NCBI GenBank assembly: GCA_030583905.1
Contig: CP129481.1
Coordinates: forward strand, 2,758,136-2,822,135
Reading direction: 5' to 3'
DNA from: Anaerolineales bacterium
Lineage (GTDB): Bacteria > Chloroflexota > Anaerolineae > Anaerolineales > Villigracilaceae
DNA length: 64,000 nucleotides
Both the position numbers and the translations under genes were made by a program. The first letter of the stretch is position 1; each line of letters opens with the position of its first letter. The notes under the pieces were generated by a model. The model was not told the origin of the DNA. It ran no database searches and saw nothing but the letters and a program-made list of their open reading frames with translations. Shown here one piece after another: positions 35,348 to 43,560 of this stretch.

Positions 35348-35836
35348 TTACGGTTTGGTCTGTTGATTGCGCCAACCGCGTCCCTGCCCCATCATGCCAT
35401 TGCCGGTTTGGGCGCCCTGCGGACCGGTGCCGTCACAGTCTCCGTTCCCGTTGCCATACATCCCGCCGCGCCCAAAGCCGCGGGACTTCATCCAATCCGC
35501 CTGCTCTTGCGTAATAACACCGGCTGCCACCGCGGCATCCAGCGCATTCGCACGGACTTCCTGAAGAAGCGCCGGAACGTCCTCTACAGCAACTCCTTCG
35601 GAGATGGCAATGTCGCGCAGGGTTTCACCAGCCGCGAGGCGGGTGTTGACATCGTTCACATTCAGATCCAGCTTCTTCGCGAACTCGGTCACCATGAAGG
35701 TGTGCAAGGGACCTTGCCCATCATGCATCCCGCGCCCACCGGAGGGCGGGTTGGCGCCCTGTGCTGAAACCACACCCACCCCAGCAGCAACCAACGCCAT
35801 CAAAACCAATGTAACGATCAAAATTGTCTTTTTCAT
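35348..35836 (-). CDS. Small secreted DUF2680-like protein
   Basis: A 162-residue exported protein: signal peptide ending VVSAQG, then a helical domain with FAKKLDLNVNDVNTRLAAGETLRDIA and GVITQEQADWMKSRGFGRG. This LysM-like spacing with a Gly/Met/Asn-rich tail is common in small envelope proteins of Gram-positives and Chloroflexota. Function unknown. AGGAGA is just upstream of the ATG. Confidence 0.75.
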   Translation of the reverse strand: MKKTILIVTLVLMALVAAGVGVVSAQGANPPSGGRGMHDGQGPLHTFMVTEFAKKLDLNVNDVNTRLAAGETLRDIAISEGVAVEDVPALLQEVRANALDAAVAAGVITQEQADWMKSRGFGRGGMYGNGNGDCDGTGPQGAQTGNGMMGQGRGWRNQQTKP

Positions 35837-36002
35837 GTATATCTCCTTTTCTTGGTATTACATTCACAGTGTATCCTCCGGTTGTGTGTTTCCTGTCAGG
35901 ATTTTGTGAGAGTTGGGCGAAGAAATGGTATCGAGAATTTACGCGTTTGAAAAACCCCAAGCCGTTGATGACAAACACCAAATCGCTGTGTTGGATAAAC
36001 CG

Positions 36003-36056
36003 GCAGGAATATAAAAAAATGCTCCCCGTACGGGGAGCATTTTTTTATATTCCTGC
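36003..36056. terminator. 54-bp perfect palindrome acting as terminator over the 3' end of the DUF4404 gene
   Basis: Bases 36003-36029 are the exact reverse complement of 36030-36056. The core GCTCCCC/GGGGAGC has A7/T7 flanks, giving a bidirectional terminator, and the symmetry continues through GCAGGAATAT/ATATTCCTGC. Its right end covers the last codons (Ala-Gly-Ile-stop) of the minus-strand gene. Confidence 0.9.
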
Positions 36057-36305
36057 GTTGCTCAAAATGGCGGAAGCTTCCGAGAGCAGTTTGGTGAGAG
36101 TAGGATACTTCACCTCGAATTGTTCGACCGCTTTTTTCATCCGATCAATGACGGGCAGGGTTTCAGCATCCATCTTTTGCAGAAGCGCATGAATATCCTG
36201 GTCAAGTTCATCCAGCAATTTACGCCCTTCCTCGTCCACATGATCGAGGCTCTTAAGTTCAGCACGGACTTTTTCCAACAGATCGTCAAGCTGCTTATCG
36301 CTCAT
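36045..36305 (-). CDS. DUF4404-family small helical protein
   Basis: An 86-residue protein starting MSDKQLDDLLEKVRAEL, with LDHVDEEGRKLLDELDQDIHALLQ and AVEQFEVKYPTLTKLLSEASAILSNAGI. It matches the DUF4404 family, predicted coiled or helical and of unknown role. GGAG lies six bases before the ATG at 36305; a longer frame starting at 36359 enters the sirtuin gene and is rejected. It is the last gene of the minus-strand lipoprotein-sirtuin cluster. Confidence 0.8.
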   Translation of the reverse strand: MSDKQLDDLLEKVRAELKSLDHVDEEGRKLLDELDQDIHALLQKMDAETLPVIDRMKKAVEQFEVKYPTLTKLLSEASAILSNAGI

Positions 36306-36339
36306 GGCAAGCTCCTTTCGTGTGAAATTTTCTCCATCC

Positions 36340-37092
36340 CTATTGTACAACAGAACCACCCCAGACCGCCTTCAACAACTGCGGCAGGATCTCCCCCGAC
36401 TTACCACGAAGGGAAAAATCCGCATCTGGAGTGAGCGGTGTTGGTTCCGCGTTGATCTCAACCACCACGGCTCCATTATCCCGCGCGGCACGCGCCAGCG
36501 ACGCGGCAGGCTGCACCAATCCCGATGTGCCGATCGAAAAGAAGACCTGACACGCACGAGCCGCCAGCACAGCCGATTCCAATTCCCCGCGCGGGAGCGC
36601 CTCACCAAACCAAACGACATCTGGTCGCAGCAACCCTTGGCATGATCCACACTCCGGCACAGATTCGCCGTCGTCGTCCCATGTTTCGGCATAGGTCCCG
36701 CAATCCGCGCAACGGACGCGCTGGATGTTTCCATGCAGTTCCAATACATTTTTACTGCCCGCAAAACGGTGCAACCCGTCCACATTCTGGGTGATGAGCG
36801 TGAACTCCGATACCTTCTGTTCCATTTCCACCAACGCATAATGACCGGGATTCGGACGCACCCCCTTGACCGCTTCCCGCCGCCACGCATACCAATCCCA
36901 GACGAGTTTGGGGTCGCGGGCAAAGGCTTCAGGCGAGGCAAGATCTTCTGGTCTGTACCGCGCCCAAAGACCCTCCTGGGAATCTCTAAAGGTGCGGAGT
37001 CCGCTCTCTTGTGAGACACCAGCCCCGGTTAAGACAGCGATGCGGTCTGCCTTCGTCAGAAAACGGATCAATTCAGCCGGGATGTCCATCAT
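36340..37092 (-). CDS. SIR2-family NAD-dependent protein deacylase
   Basis: A 250-residue sirtuin. NAD site GAGVSQESGLRTF (from residue 23), ITQNVDGLH (100-108), catalytic His120 in LELHGNIQRVRC, and a zinc site Cys128, 131, 148, 151. Tyr68 and Arg71 (WYAWRRE) reproduce the Y-x-x-R pair of class III sirtuins such as SIRT5 and CobB, so desuccinylation as well as deacetylation is likely. Its ATG overlaps the stop codon of the upstream lipoprotein gene (ATGA). Confidence 0.92.
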   Translation of the reverse strand: MMDIPAELIRFLTKADRIAVLTGAGVSQESGLRTFRDSQEGLWARYRPEDLASPEAFARDPKLVWDWYAWRREAVKGVRPNPGHYALVEMEQKVSEFTLITQNVDGLHRFAGSKNVLELHGNIQRVRCADCGTYAETWDDDGESVPECGSCQGLLRPDVVWFGEALPRGELESAVLAARACQVFFSIGTSGLVQPAASLARAARDNGAVVVEINAEPTPLTPDADFSLRGKSGEILPQLLKAVWGGSVVQ

Positions 37093-37772
37093 GGTTTTAA
37101 AGTCTCAGTAACGATCGGAATGGGCGTCGGGACACATTCAAGCATTTTTATCTTTTCCTTGAAGACGGCAGTGCGCCCCAACTCGCGCCCGAATTGGTTC
37201 GTGGATACGATCTGATACTCCACCCATGCATTTTGAAAGAAGCCGTCCTCCAGCATCTCATCCGAATACAAGTCGTGGACGTATGTGCCCGCGCCGATCG
37301 TATGCATGGGAATGTTCGTCCACTTGCTGGCGCGCTCTGATGTCAGGCTCTTAAAACGGACGAATAATAATACATGCGCAACTGCAAGAAAATCTGTGAC
37401 CTGCGCCGTGATCTTGACCGAAGCAGGCTCGCACTGCCTGCCTTTGAAGAATTCATCCTGAGACGCAAAGATGGAAAGAAAGCCCTTCATTTGCACTGTG
37501 GGCGTTGGGGTGTTCGGCGTGATCAATGCCAACGGCGTGATACTGGATTCAATGATCGTTTCGATCTCCGGGAGCACGGTCGGTGAACTCAAGACGATGA
37601 GCGTAGGCGTTGGCGTAAAAGTGACCGTCGGCGGGATCGGCGTCGCCGTGGGAGGCGGCGTGTGTGTTTCCGTGCTGGTCGGCACAGCCTCAGCGGACGG
37701 TCCAAAGAACTGTCCAAAGGCACAAGAAATCAACAGGATGGCAATGAGAGCAATGATCAGGATCTTTTTCAT
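37089..37772 (-). CDS. Thr/Pro-rich lipoprotein, paralogue A
   Basis: A 227-residue lipoprotein: signal with lipobox LLISC, about 80 residues of Thr/Pro-rich linker (TPPPTATPIPPTVTFTPTPT), then a beta-rich domain of about 120 residues containing CEPASVKITAQVTDFLAVAHVLLFVRFK and AWVEYQIVSTNQFGRELGRT. The same domain occurs in the upstream gene. Function unknown; the folds look Ig-like. The start at 37772 overlaps the upstream stop by 4 bp, and its own stop overlaps the sirtuin start, so three genes are translationally coupled. Confidence 0.78.
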   Translation of the reverse strand: MKKILIIALIAILLISCAFGQFFGPSAEAVPTSTETHTPPPTATPIPPTVTFTPTPTLIVLSSPTVLPEIETIIESSITPLALITPNTPTPTVQMKGFLSIFASQDEFFKGRQCEPASVKITAQVTDFLAVAHVLLFVRFKSLTSERASKWTNIPMHTIGAGTYVHDLYSDEMLEDGFFQNAWVEYQIVSTNQFGRELGRTAVFKEKIKMLECVPTPIPIVTETLKP

Positions 37773-38473
37773 GGTCTTCGGGGTGTGGGAATTGGACATC
37801 CAGTTAATGGAGTAAGGCAGGGACATGGGGCAAGGTCAATGGCGGTTGAGTAGATCTGGGTGCGCCCGACCTCCAGCCCTCTGTTATTCGTGGCAACCAA
37901 CTGGAACATGACCCACGAACTTCTATAATGATTATGCCCGCGTGTATCATTCGCACGCAGGGTATAGGTGAACGTACCATCGCGGCGATTGAACATGACA
38001 TCCCCCGTTGTCCAGGGTGTGGAGTCGTCCTTTTCGGTCGAGCGCACCTTCACAAAGATCACCACGCTGATGACATCCTTTGGGTCTTCCACTTCAGCGG
38101 AGATCACGGTCCTGTTTGGAGTGCAAGAACCCCAGAAGATCTTGTTCGCGGACACGGAGACTGACACAAACCCAGGTCCGGGACGGGACGGAGTTGCGGG
38201 AATGATCGGCGTAGCGGTATCCATCCCAATAAAGATCGGGATCGGCTCGAACGTGGCGGTCGGCATATTGGGGTCGAATGTCGGAAGGCGGACGATGGTC
38301 GCTGTGGCGCTTGGAAGCGGCGTGTTCGTCGGCACAGGAGTATCGATCGGCGTATAGGTGATGAAAGGCGTCAGCGTGGGTTCAGGCTCGTCCGCAGGCG
38401 GCAACAGAATATCGTTCATCGAACACGCCTGCAATAGGATCGCCAACATCATCACAACAGAAAATCTGCGCAT
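37769..38473 (-). CDS. Thr/Pro-rich lipoprotein, paralogue B
   Basis: A 234-residue lipoprotein with lipobox LLQAC, a Thr/Pro-rich linker, and a C-terminal domain parallel to paralogue A: WGSCTPNRTVISAEVEDPKDVISVVIFVKVRS, then SSWVMFQLVATNNRGLEVGRTQIYS. Both have a Cys before the first strand and a late Cys cluster (CPCLTPLTGC here), suggesting disulfides. It is the first gene of the coupled lipoprotein-lipoprotein-sirtuin operon and is divergent from the ABC ATPase at 38529. Confidence 0.78.
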   Translation of the reverse strand: MRRFSVVMMLAILLQACSMNDILLPPADEPEPTLTPFITYTPIDTPVPTNTPLPSATATIVRLPTFDPNMPTATFEPIPIFIGMDTATPIIPATPSRPGPGFVSVSVSANKIFWGSCTPNRTVISAEVEDPKDVISVVIFVKVRSTEKDDSTPWTTGDVMFNRRDGTFTYTLRANDTRGHNHYRSSWVMFQLVATNNRGLEVGRTQIYSTAIDLAPCPCLTPLTGCPIPTPRRP

Positions 38474-38528
38474 GAAAACCTCTTTACGCTATAATACTAC
38501 GAAATATCACCCATAATTTTACAACATC

Positions 38529-39515
38529 ATGACATCCATTGAAGTAGATAACCTGCACAAGGTTTTTCAAACCAAACGCAAAGCCGCCGGGCTTGGCGCA
38601 TCGACACGCGCGCTATTCAAGCCCGAATACAGCCAAGTGGAAGCGGTGCGAAAAATTTCATTCAGGATGGAAGCGGGGGAACTGCTCGGCTTCATTGGTC
38701 CAAATGGCGCGGGAAAATCCACCACCATAAAAATGCTCACAGGCATCCTGCATCCCACCGGCGGCGATGCCAAAGTGCTCGGTTATACCCCGTGGAAGGA
38801 GCGCCAAAAACTTGCCTTTCACATCGGCACGGTCTTCGGTCAGCGCCCGCAGCTTTGGTATCACTTGCCTGCCATAGACACGTTCACTTTATTCGGAAAG
38901 ATCTACGAGCTGGATGACCGCGAAACAAAAAAGCGCATCGACTTTTTGACCGAAGCCTTTGAAATTCGGGATCTATTGGAGACTCCCGTCCGCAAACTTT
39001 CCCTCGGTCAACGGATGCGCTGCGAAGTTGCCGCCTCGCTTCTTCACCGCCCGAAGTTGATCCTGCTCGATGAGCCGTCCATCGGGCTGGATGTGGTCGC
39101 CAAGCAGCACATCCGCGACGCGATCCGCAGGATGAATCAGGAGGAGGGAGTCGGCGTATTGCTCACCTCCCATGATGCGGGTGATCTGGAAGCGCTCTGC
39201 AAACGCGTCATTATCGTCAACCACGGGCAGATCGTCTACGAGGACAAAGTCTCTACGCTGAAGCGCAAGCACCTGACCACCAAGCTGGTGGAGGTCCGTT
39301 ACGCGCAGGAAGTGCCGAAGGACTTTCAGTTGAACGGCGTCGAAATATTGAAAGTGGGGCGTTACGGCGTGAAACTGCGCTTCGACACAAACAAAACGCC
39401 AGTGGATAAAGTATTGGCGCATCTTTCTGCATCCGGCGACCTGGTGGATATCACCATCTCCGACCCGCCGCTGGAGGAAGTGATCGCAAAGATCTATCGG
39501 TCATCTGCATCATAA
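38529..39515 (+). CDS. ABC-2 exporter ATP-binding protein, module 1
   Basis: A 328-residue ATPase with Walker A GPNGAGKSTT, a Q-loop region with VFGQRPQLWYHLPAIDTF, signature KLSLGQRMRCEVAASLLHRP and Walker B LILLDEPSIGLDV. An insert before Walker A (KAAGLGASTRALFKPEYSQVEAV) is typical of the subfamily that works with DUF990-like permeases. Its permeases lie at 40364 and 41151, with a DUF2785 gene in between. It is paralogous to the ATPase at 43557. Confidence 0.9.
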   Translation: MTSIEVDNLHKVFQTKRKAAGLGASTRALFKPEYSQVEAVRKISFRMEAGELLGFIGPNGAGKSTTIKMLTGILHPTGGDAKVLGYTPWKERQKLAFHIGTVFGQRPQLWYHLPAIDTFTLFGKIYELDDRETKKRIDFLTEAFEIRDLLETPVRKLSLGQRMRCEVAASLLHRPKLILLDEPSIGLDVVAKQHIRDAIRRMNQEEGVGVLLTSHDAGDLEALCKRVIIVNHGQIVYEDKVSTLKRKHLTTKLVEVRYAQEVPKDFQLNGVEILKVGRYGVKLRFDTNKTPVDKVLAHLSASGDLVDITISDPPLEEVIAKIYRSSAS

Positions 39516-39526
39516 AGCGAGGAACA

Positions 39527-40354
39527 ATGGACAAACAATTCTGGCTCGACATCCGTGAAAATCAATACGCCGTCCCGGAAGGGCATTCCATCGAAGACTT
39601 GCTCGATGAATTGTTGTCTTTCCTGGGGAGCACTGACCCGGAACTGCGCGATGTCATCGGTTACGAGACCTACGCTAATTGGCTGAAATTGGAAACCATT
39701 CCGTTGGTACTGATTCGTTCGTGCATTTCCCGTCTTACCGGCAATCTGGAAGAGGGGATCGGAGAACGCGATACGGACACGGTCTTCCTGCGCTCGTTTT
39801 CGGCTCTGCTGCTCGCTGAAACAGTGCATCATGACAACAAAGTCCCCGCCTTGGAAAAAGATGATGCGCTTGATATTCTTGAAAAGGCTCTTACGTACTT
39901 GAAAAATGAGCGTGATCCGCGCGGATACGTCAGCGGGAAAGGCTGGGCGCACGCAATCGCCCACACCGCCGACCTGCTTTACACACTCGCCAGTCACCGC
40001 GACACAGGTCAAGCCGAACTGGAACGAATCCTGTATGCGGTCACAACCAAACTGGAAAAACCCACGGAGTGGATCTATTGCCACGGTGAAGATGACCGCC
40101 TTATGCAGGCTGCCGCGGGAGTCGTGCAAAGAAACCTGCTGGACGAGAACACTTACAGCCAGTGGCTAGCATCCTGCCTCGAACCGTCATGGAAAGGCTC
40201 TTACGAAGACCCGGCGCAAAACAACGCCTTTTTCAACACCAGAAATTTCCTGCGCGGTTTCTATTTATACCTGCAGGAAGCGAAAGACCTCCCCATCCGC
40301 GATTTTCTTTTCAAGGAAACGGGGAATACCCTGCGAAAATTCAGGCAATTTTAA
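39527..40354 (+). CDS. DUF2785-family protein
   Basis: A 275-residue soluble helical protein with the family pattern: RDVIGYETYANWL, FLRSFSALLLAETVHHDN, DPRGYVSGKGWAHAIAHTADLLYTLASH and a terminal NFLRGFYLYLQEA. The conserved GWAHAIAH His residues could be catalytic, but no activity is established to my knowledge. GAGG is five bases upstream. It is inserted between the ATPase and permeases of an exporter with 11- and 9-nt gaps, so it belongs to that operon. Confidence 0.8.
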   Translation: MDKQFWLDIRENQYAVPEGHSIEDLLDELLSFLGSTDPELRDVIGYETYANWLKLETIPLVLIRSCISRLTGNLEEGIGERDTDTVFLRSFSALLLAETVHHDNKVPALEKDDALDILEKALTYLKNERDPRGYVSGKGWAHAIAHTADLLYTLASHRDTGQAELERILYAVTTKLEKPTEWIYCHGEDDRLMQAAAGVVQRNLLDENTYSQWLASCLEPSWKGSYEDPAQNNAFFNTRNFLRGFYLYLQEAKDLPIRDFLFKETGNTLRKFRQF

Positions 40355-40363
40355 AGCGCCCAC

Positions 40364-41149
40364 ATGCGAAAGTATCTCTACATCGCCACGATGCAGGTCA
40401 TCAACAACATCGCCTATCCCGGCGATTTTCTGGGACGTTCCATCAGCATTGGCATCTTCCTGTTCATCTTTGCCGGGTTATGGGGCACGACCTTTCGCAT
40501 TGTCGGTACGGAATCCATCAACGGGCTGACCTTTGCCAACATGATGTGGTACCTGATGATGGCAGAGACGATCGAACTCGGCAGACCGCGCACCAACCGC
40601 ATCATCTCGGAACAGGTCAAGAACGGTGAAGTGGCGTATATCCTGAACAAACCGTATAACTTCCTGCTGTATCATTTCTCGTTCGGCTTGGGTGACAGTC
40701 TCCTGCGTGTTGGGATGAACATCGCCGTAGGCGTTCTCGTCGCGTGGCTTCTGGCGGGTCCGCCGCCATCTCTGCTGGGATGGGGTATGGCGCTGGTCAC
40801 ACTCATCGGCGCGTGGATCCTGCACTTCTGCATGATGGCATTGATCGGACTGGCGGCATTTCTCGTGGAAGAGACCAATTCCTTCGAGTTGATCTACCAA
40901 AAACTGGTCTTCATCCTCGGCGGAATGCTCCTGCCGTTGGATATGTTCCCTGAATGGCTGCAAGGAATTGCGCGTCTTCTTCCCTTCCCATATATGATGT
41001 ACGCCCCCGCGCGCCTATTTGTAAAACCTGACGTGGAGTTGTTCTGGCAGATGCTCTCCGCGCAATGGATGTGGGTGGCGGCGCTGGTACTCGTTCTTGC
41101 CATTGCCTATCGTAGAAGCGAAAAAGTACTCACGGTGAACGGCGGCTGA
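40364..41149 (+). CDS. ABC-2 family permease, module 1 first subunit
   Basis: A 261-residue membrane protein with about six helices. MMWYLMMAETIELGRPRTNRIISEQVKNGEVAYILNKPYNF is the conserved cytoplasmic region where related permeases have a coupling helix, and LPLDMFPEWLQGIARLLPFPYMMYAPARLFV is the C-terminal signature of this subfamily. It pairs with the subunit at 41151 (1-nt gap). The substrate is unknown. Confidence 0.87.
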   Translation: MRKYLYIATMQVINNIAYPGDFLGRSISIGIFLFIFAGLWGTTFRIVGTESINGLTFANMMWYLMMAETIELGRPRTNRIISEQVKNGEVAYILNKPYNFLLYHFSFGLGDSLLRVGMNIAVGVLVAWLLAGPPPSLLGWGMALVTLIGAWILHFCMMALIGLAAFLVEETNSFELIYQKLVFILGGMLLPLDMFPEWLQGIARLLPFPYMMYAPARLFVKPDVELFWQMLSAQWMWVAALVLVLAIAYRRSEKVLTVNGG

Positions 41150-41150
41150 C

Positions 41151-41933
41151 ATGAAAAACATCCGATTTCTAATCGCACTTTGGAAAGCCAACCTGCAAGC
41201 CGCCATGGAGTTCCGTTCCGCATTTCTGACACAGGTCATCTTCATGATGATCAATAATGGCGCGTATTTCATGTTCTGGGTCTTGTTCTTCGATAAATTC
41301 AACGAAGTACAAGGCTGGGGACTGCGTGATATGATGCTGCTATATGGGATCGCCGCCACCGCCTGGGGAGTTGCGGCATATTTCTTCGGTCATTTCACCA
41401 CGCTGGCGGAGGTCATCGCACACGGCAGGCTGGATTATTACCTGTCCCTGCCGAAGCCGGTCCTGCTGCATGTGCTGGCATCAAAAAGCCTCGGCAGCGG
41501 CATGGGAGATATTATTTATGGCATCGGCAGTTTTATCATCTCCGGCTACCTCACCCCCGATGGAATTTTACGGTTCGCGCTTTCTGTTTTCACGGGCGTA
41601 TGCATCTTTATATCCTTTCTCACCATCATTCAAAGCCTGTCCTTTTGGCTGGGTAACACCGTCGCGCTCAGCCAGATCGCTTTGAGCGCCGTGCTGACAT
41701 TCTCGCTGTATCCCAGCGTATTGTTCAATACGACCACAAAATTCGTTCTACTTACCATCGTCCCTGCCGCATTGATCGGCTCGGTCCCCGCCGAATTTGT
41801 GCGCTCATTTACATGGCAAAGCCTGCTGCAAATCTCCACCGGCGCAGCGGTCTTCCTCGTTTTGGCTGTGACGATCTTTCGCGCAGGATTGCGGAAATAC
41901 GAGTCAGGCAGTGCGATACAGGTGGAAGTGTAA
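41151..41933 (+). CDS. ABC-2 family permease, module 1 second subunit
   Basis: A 260-residue membrane protein, DUF990-like: FRSAFLTQVIFMMINNGAYFMFWVLFFDKF, then EVIAHGRLDYYLSLPKPVLLHVLASKSLGSGMGD and a C-terminal IFRAGLRKYESGSA. It completes the module-1 exporter with the ATPase at 38529. The terminator follows directly and is shared with the convergent module 2. Confidence 0.87.
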   Translation: MKNIRFLIALWKANLQAAMEFRSAFLTQVIFMMINNGAYFMFWVLFFDKFNEVQGWGLRDMMLLYGIAATAWGVAAYFFGHFTTLAEVIAHGRLDYYLSLPKPVLLHVLASKSLGSGMGDIIYGIGSFIISGYLTPDGILRFALSVFTGVCIFISFLTIIQSLSFWLGNTVALSQIALSAVLTFSLYPSVLFNTTTKFVLLTIVPAALIGSVPAEFVRSFTWQSLLQISTGAAVFLVLAVTIFRAGLRKYESGSAIQVEV

Positions 41934-41968
41934 AAAGAGGCGGTCGCCCAAAAGTGACCGCCTCTTTT
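41933..41968. terminator. Bidirectional terminator
   Basis: AAAAGAGGCGGTC (41933-41945) pairs with GACCGCCTCTTTT (41956-41968) around a 10-nt loop, between two convergent exporter operons. Confidence 0.88.
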
Positions 41969-41969
41969 A

Positions 41970-42755
41970 TTACGCCGAAGCTCCCGAATAACTCCGCAAG
42001 CCAAATTTCAAAAGGGCGCGCGAAGCAAAGAACAATACAACCGTCAGCGCGAGAGCACCAAGCCAGGTCTGGAGGTTGAGACGCCCCGTCAATGCTTCAG
42101 CGGGGACAGTGACTGCGAAAGCGACAGGGATGATGAAGGTCAGTGCCATGCGCAGCCAGGTTGGGTAAATACCAACGGGCCAGCGTCCTGCCGCATAGAG
42201 ACCTTCAAAAAGATTTGCGATCTCATGCACGCGCACAAACCAAAATGCCGTGGAGGTGACAATCAGCCAGAAACAGTAGATCATCACCGCACCCATCGCC
42301 AGCGCGGAGAAGAATGCAAGCACATCCCAAACACCCACCAGCCAGTTCATTTGTGAGAGCGCCACGCCGAGCACGATCATCCCTGTAACCACGTCCACCA
42401 ATTGCCAGAGCCGGAACTCGCGCACACTGATAAGGATTTGAGCATCGGCGGGTTTGGTTAGGGCAAAATCAAGCAATCCCTCGCGGATATCCTCCATCAG
42501 TCGTTCCATGTTCGGCTGAATGGCGGCACGGATGATGCCGCCCATTGTGATGAAGACGCCCATCACCGCCAGTAATTCGGTTCGGTCCCAGCCGCCTAGT
42601 TCGCTGGTCTGGCTGAAAACGAGGTTCAAACCGATCAGCCCCGTGCCGAGCGCAATGAAGGTTTGCAAAATTTGAATGTAAAGATTGGCGCGGTATTGAA
42701 ACTCGTTCATGATACCGATACGCAAATAGTTGAAGGCAAGTTTTAATCCCTGCAT
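41970..42755 (-). CDS. ABC-2 family permease, module 2 second subunit
   Basis: A 261-residue membrane protein, DUF990-like: LKLAFNYLRIGIMNEFQYRANLYIQ, then MEDIREGLLDFALTKPADAQILIS (equivalent to the RLDYYLSLPKPV segment of module 1) and a C-terminal ALLKFGLRSYSGASA. The start is the ATG with GGGAGG five bases upstream, one base after the preceding stop. Confidence 0.87.
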   Translation of the reverse strand: MQGLKLAFNYLRIGIMNEFQYRANLYIQILQTFIALGTGLIGLNLVFSQTSELGGWDRTELLAVMGVFITMGGIIRAAIQPNMERLMEDIREGLLDFALTKPADAQILISVREFRLWQLVDVVTGMIVLGVALSQMNWLVGVWDVLAFFSALAMGAVMIYCFWLIVTSTAFWFVRVHEIANLFEGLYAAGRWPVGIYPTWLRMALTFIIPVAFAVTVPAEALTGRLNLQTWLGALALTVVLFFASRALLKFGLRSYSGASA

Positions 42756-42756
42756 A

Positions 42757-43560
42757 TTAACCTCCCACCGCCGAAAACCTGCGGATGGCAACCTTCCAGA
42801 TCAAGTGGACTACGATCCAGCCGCCGACCACCCATGCCACCTGCATCCCCAAGCCGATGAGCATGTCAGTCATGGTCAACTGCCCTACCAGCGCTTCGAT
42901 GGGAAACCCGAACGCCCAACGGAATGGGAAGAACCATGCCAGCTCCTGCACCCATACGGGCATGAGCGAAAGCGGTACCAACCGTCCCGAAAGAATCAGC
43001 TCCGCTGCAAAATACAGTTCAAAGAGAGCGCTGACGCGGGTTGTCCAAAATGTCACCATGCCGAGCAGGGAAAGCGTGATCGTGCGGATGAGGTATGCCA
43101 TCCAAATTGCAATGAAGAAGACCACGCCTTCGAGTAATGTGGGATTCAATTCAGGCTTGAAGATCAGCGAAAGCGCGAACGCCAGCGGAATCCATAAAAT
43201 GATCATCACTACTTTCCAACCCGCAAAGAACGACACATCTTCATGCAGCGGGTGGATCGGGCGCATCAAACTCGTGGAGAGCCTGCCGTTGCGGATGCGC
43301 CACTCCCAACCGTAGGGCGTGAAGGCAATGTTCATCTGGCGCACAAGCGTCCACACGATGTAATAGGCGGCGAAGGTGCCAGGCGTGTAACCGCCCACCA
43401 TGCCACCCTGCTGGTTCGCCACCGCCGACCAAACCACCATATAAATGACGGGTTCGGCGATCATGCCGATCATGTAAAAATAATTGGCAACAGGATATTG
43501 CCATTGCTCCAGCACGGAGATCTTCATCATGGAAATGTAGTAATCGAAATATCGTTTCAT
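42757..43560 (-). CDS. ABC-2 family permease, module 2 first subunit
   Basis: A 267-residue membrane protein with about six helices: YYISMMKISVLEQWQYPVANYFYMIGMI, RQMNIAFTPYGWEWRIRNGRLSTSLMRPIHPL and VPLSLMPVWVQELAWFFPFRWAFGFPIEALVG. The layout is the same as the 40364 gene but with low identity. It overlaps the ATPase stop codon by 4 bp, so the two are translationally coupled. Confidence 0.87.
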   Translation of the reverse strand: MKRYFDYYISMMKISVLEQWQYPVANYFYMIGMIAEPVIYMVVWSAVANQQGGMVGGYTPGTFAAYYIVWTLVRQMNIAFTPYGWEWRIRNGRLSTSLMRPIHPLHEDVSFFAGWKVVMIILWIPLAFALSLIFKPELNPTLLEGVVFFIAIWMAYLIRTITLSLLGMVTFWTTRVSALFELYFAAELILSGRLVPLSLMPVWVQELAWFFPFRWAFGFPIEALVGQLTMTDMLIGLGMQVAWVVGGWIVVHLIWKVAIRRFSAVGG

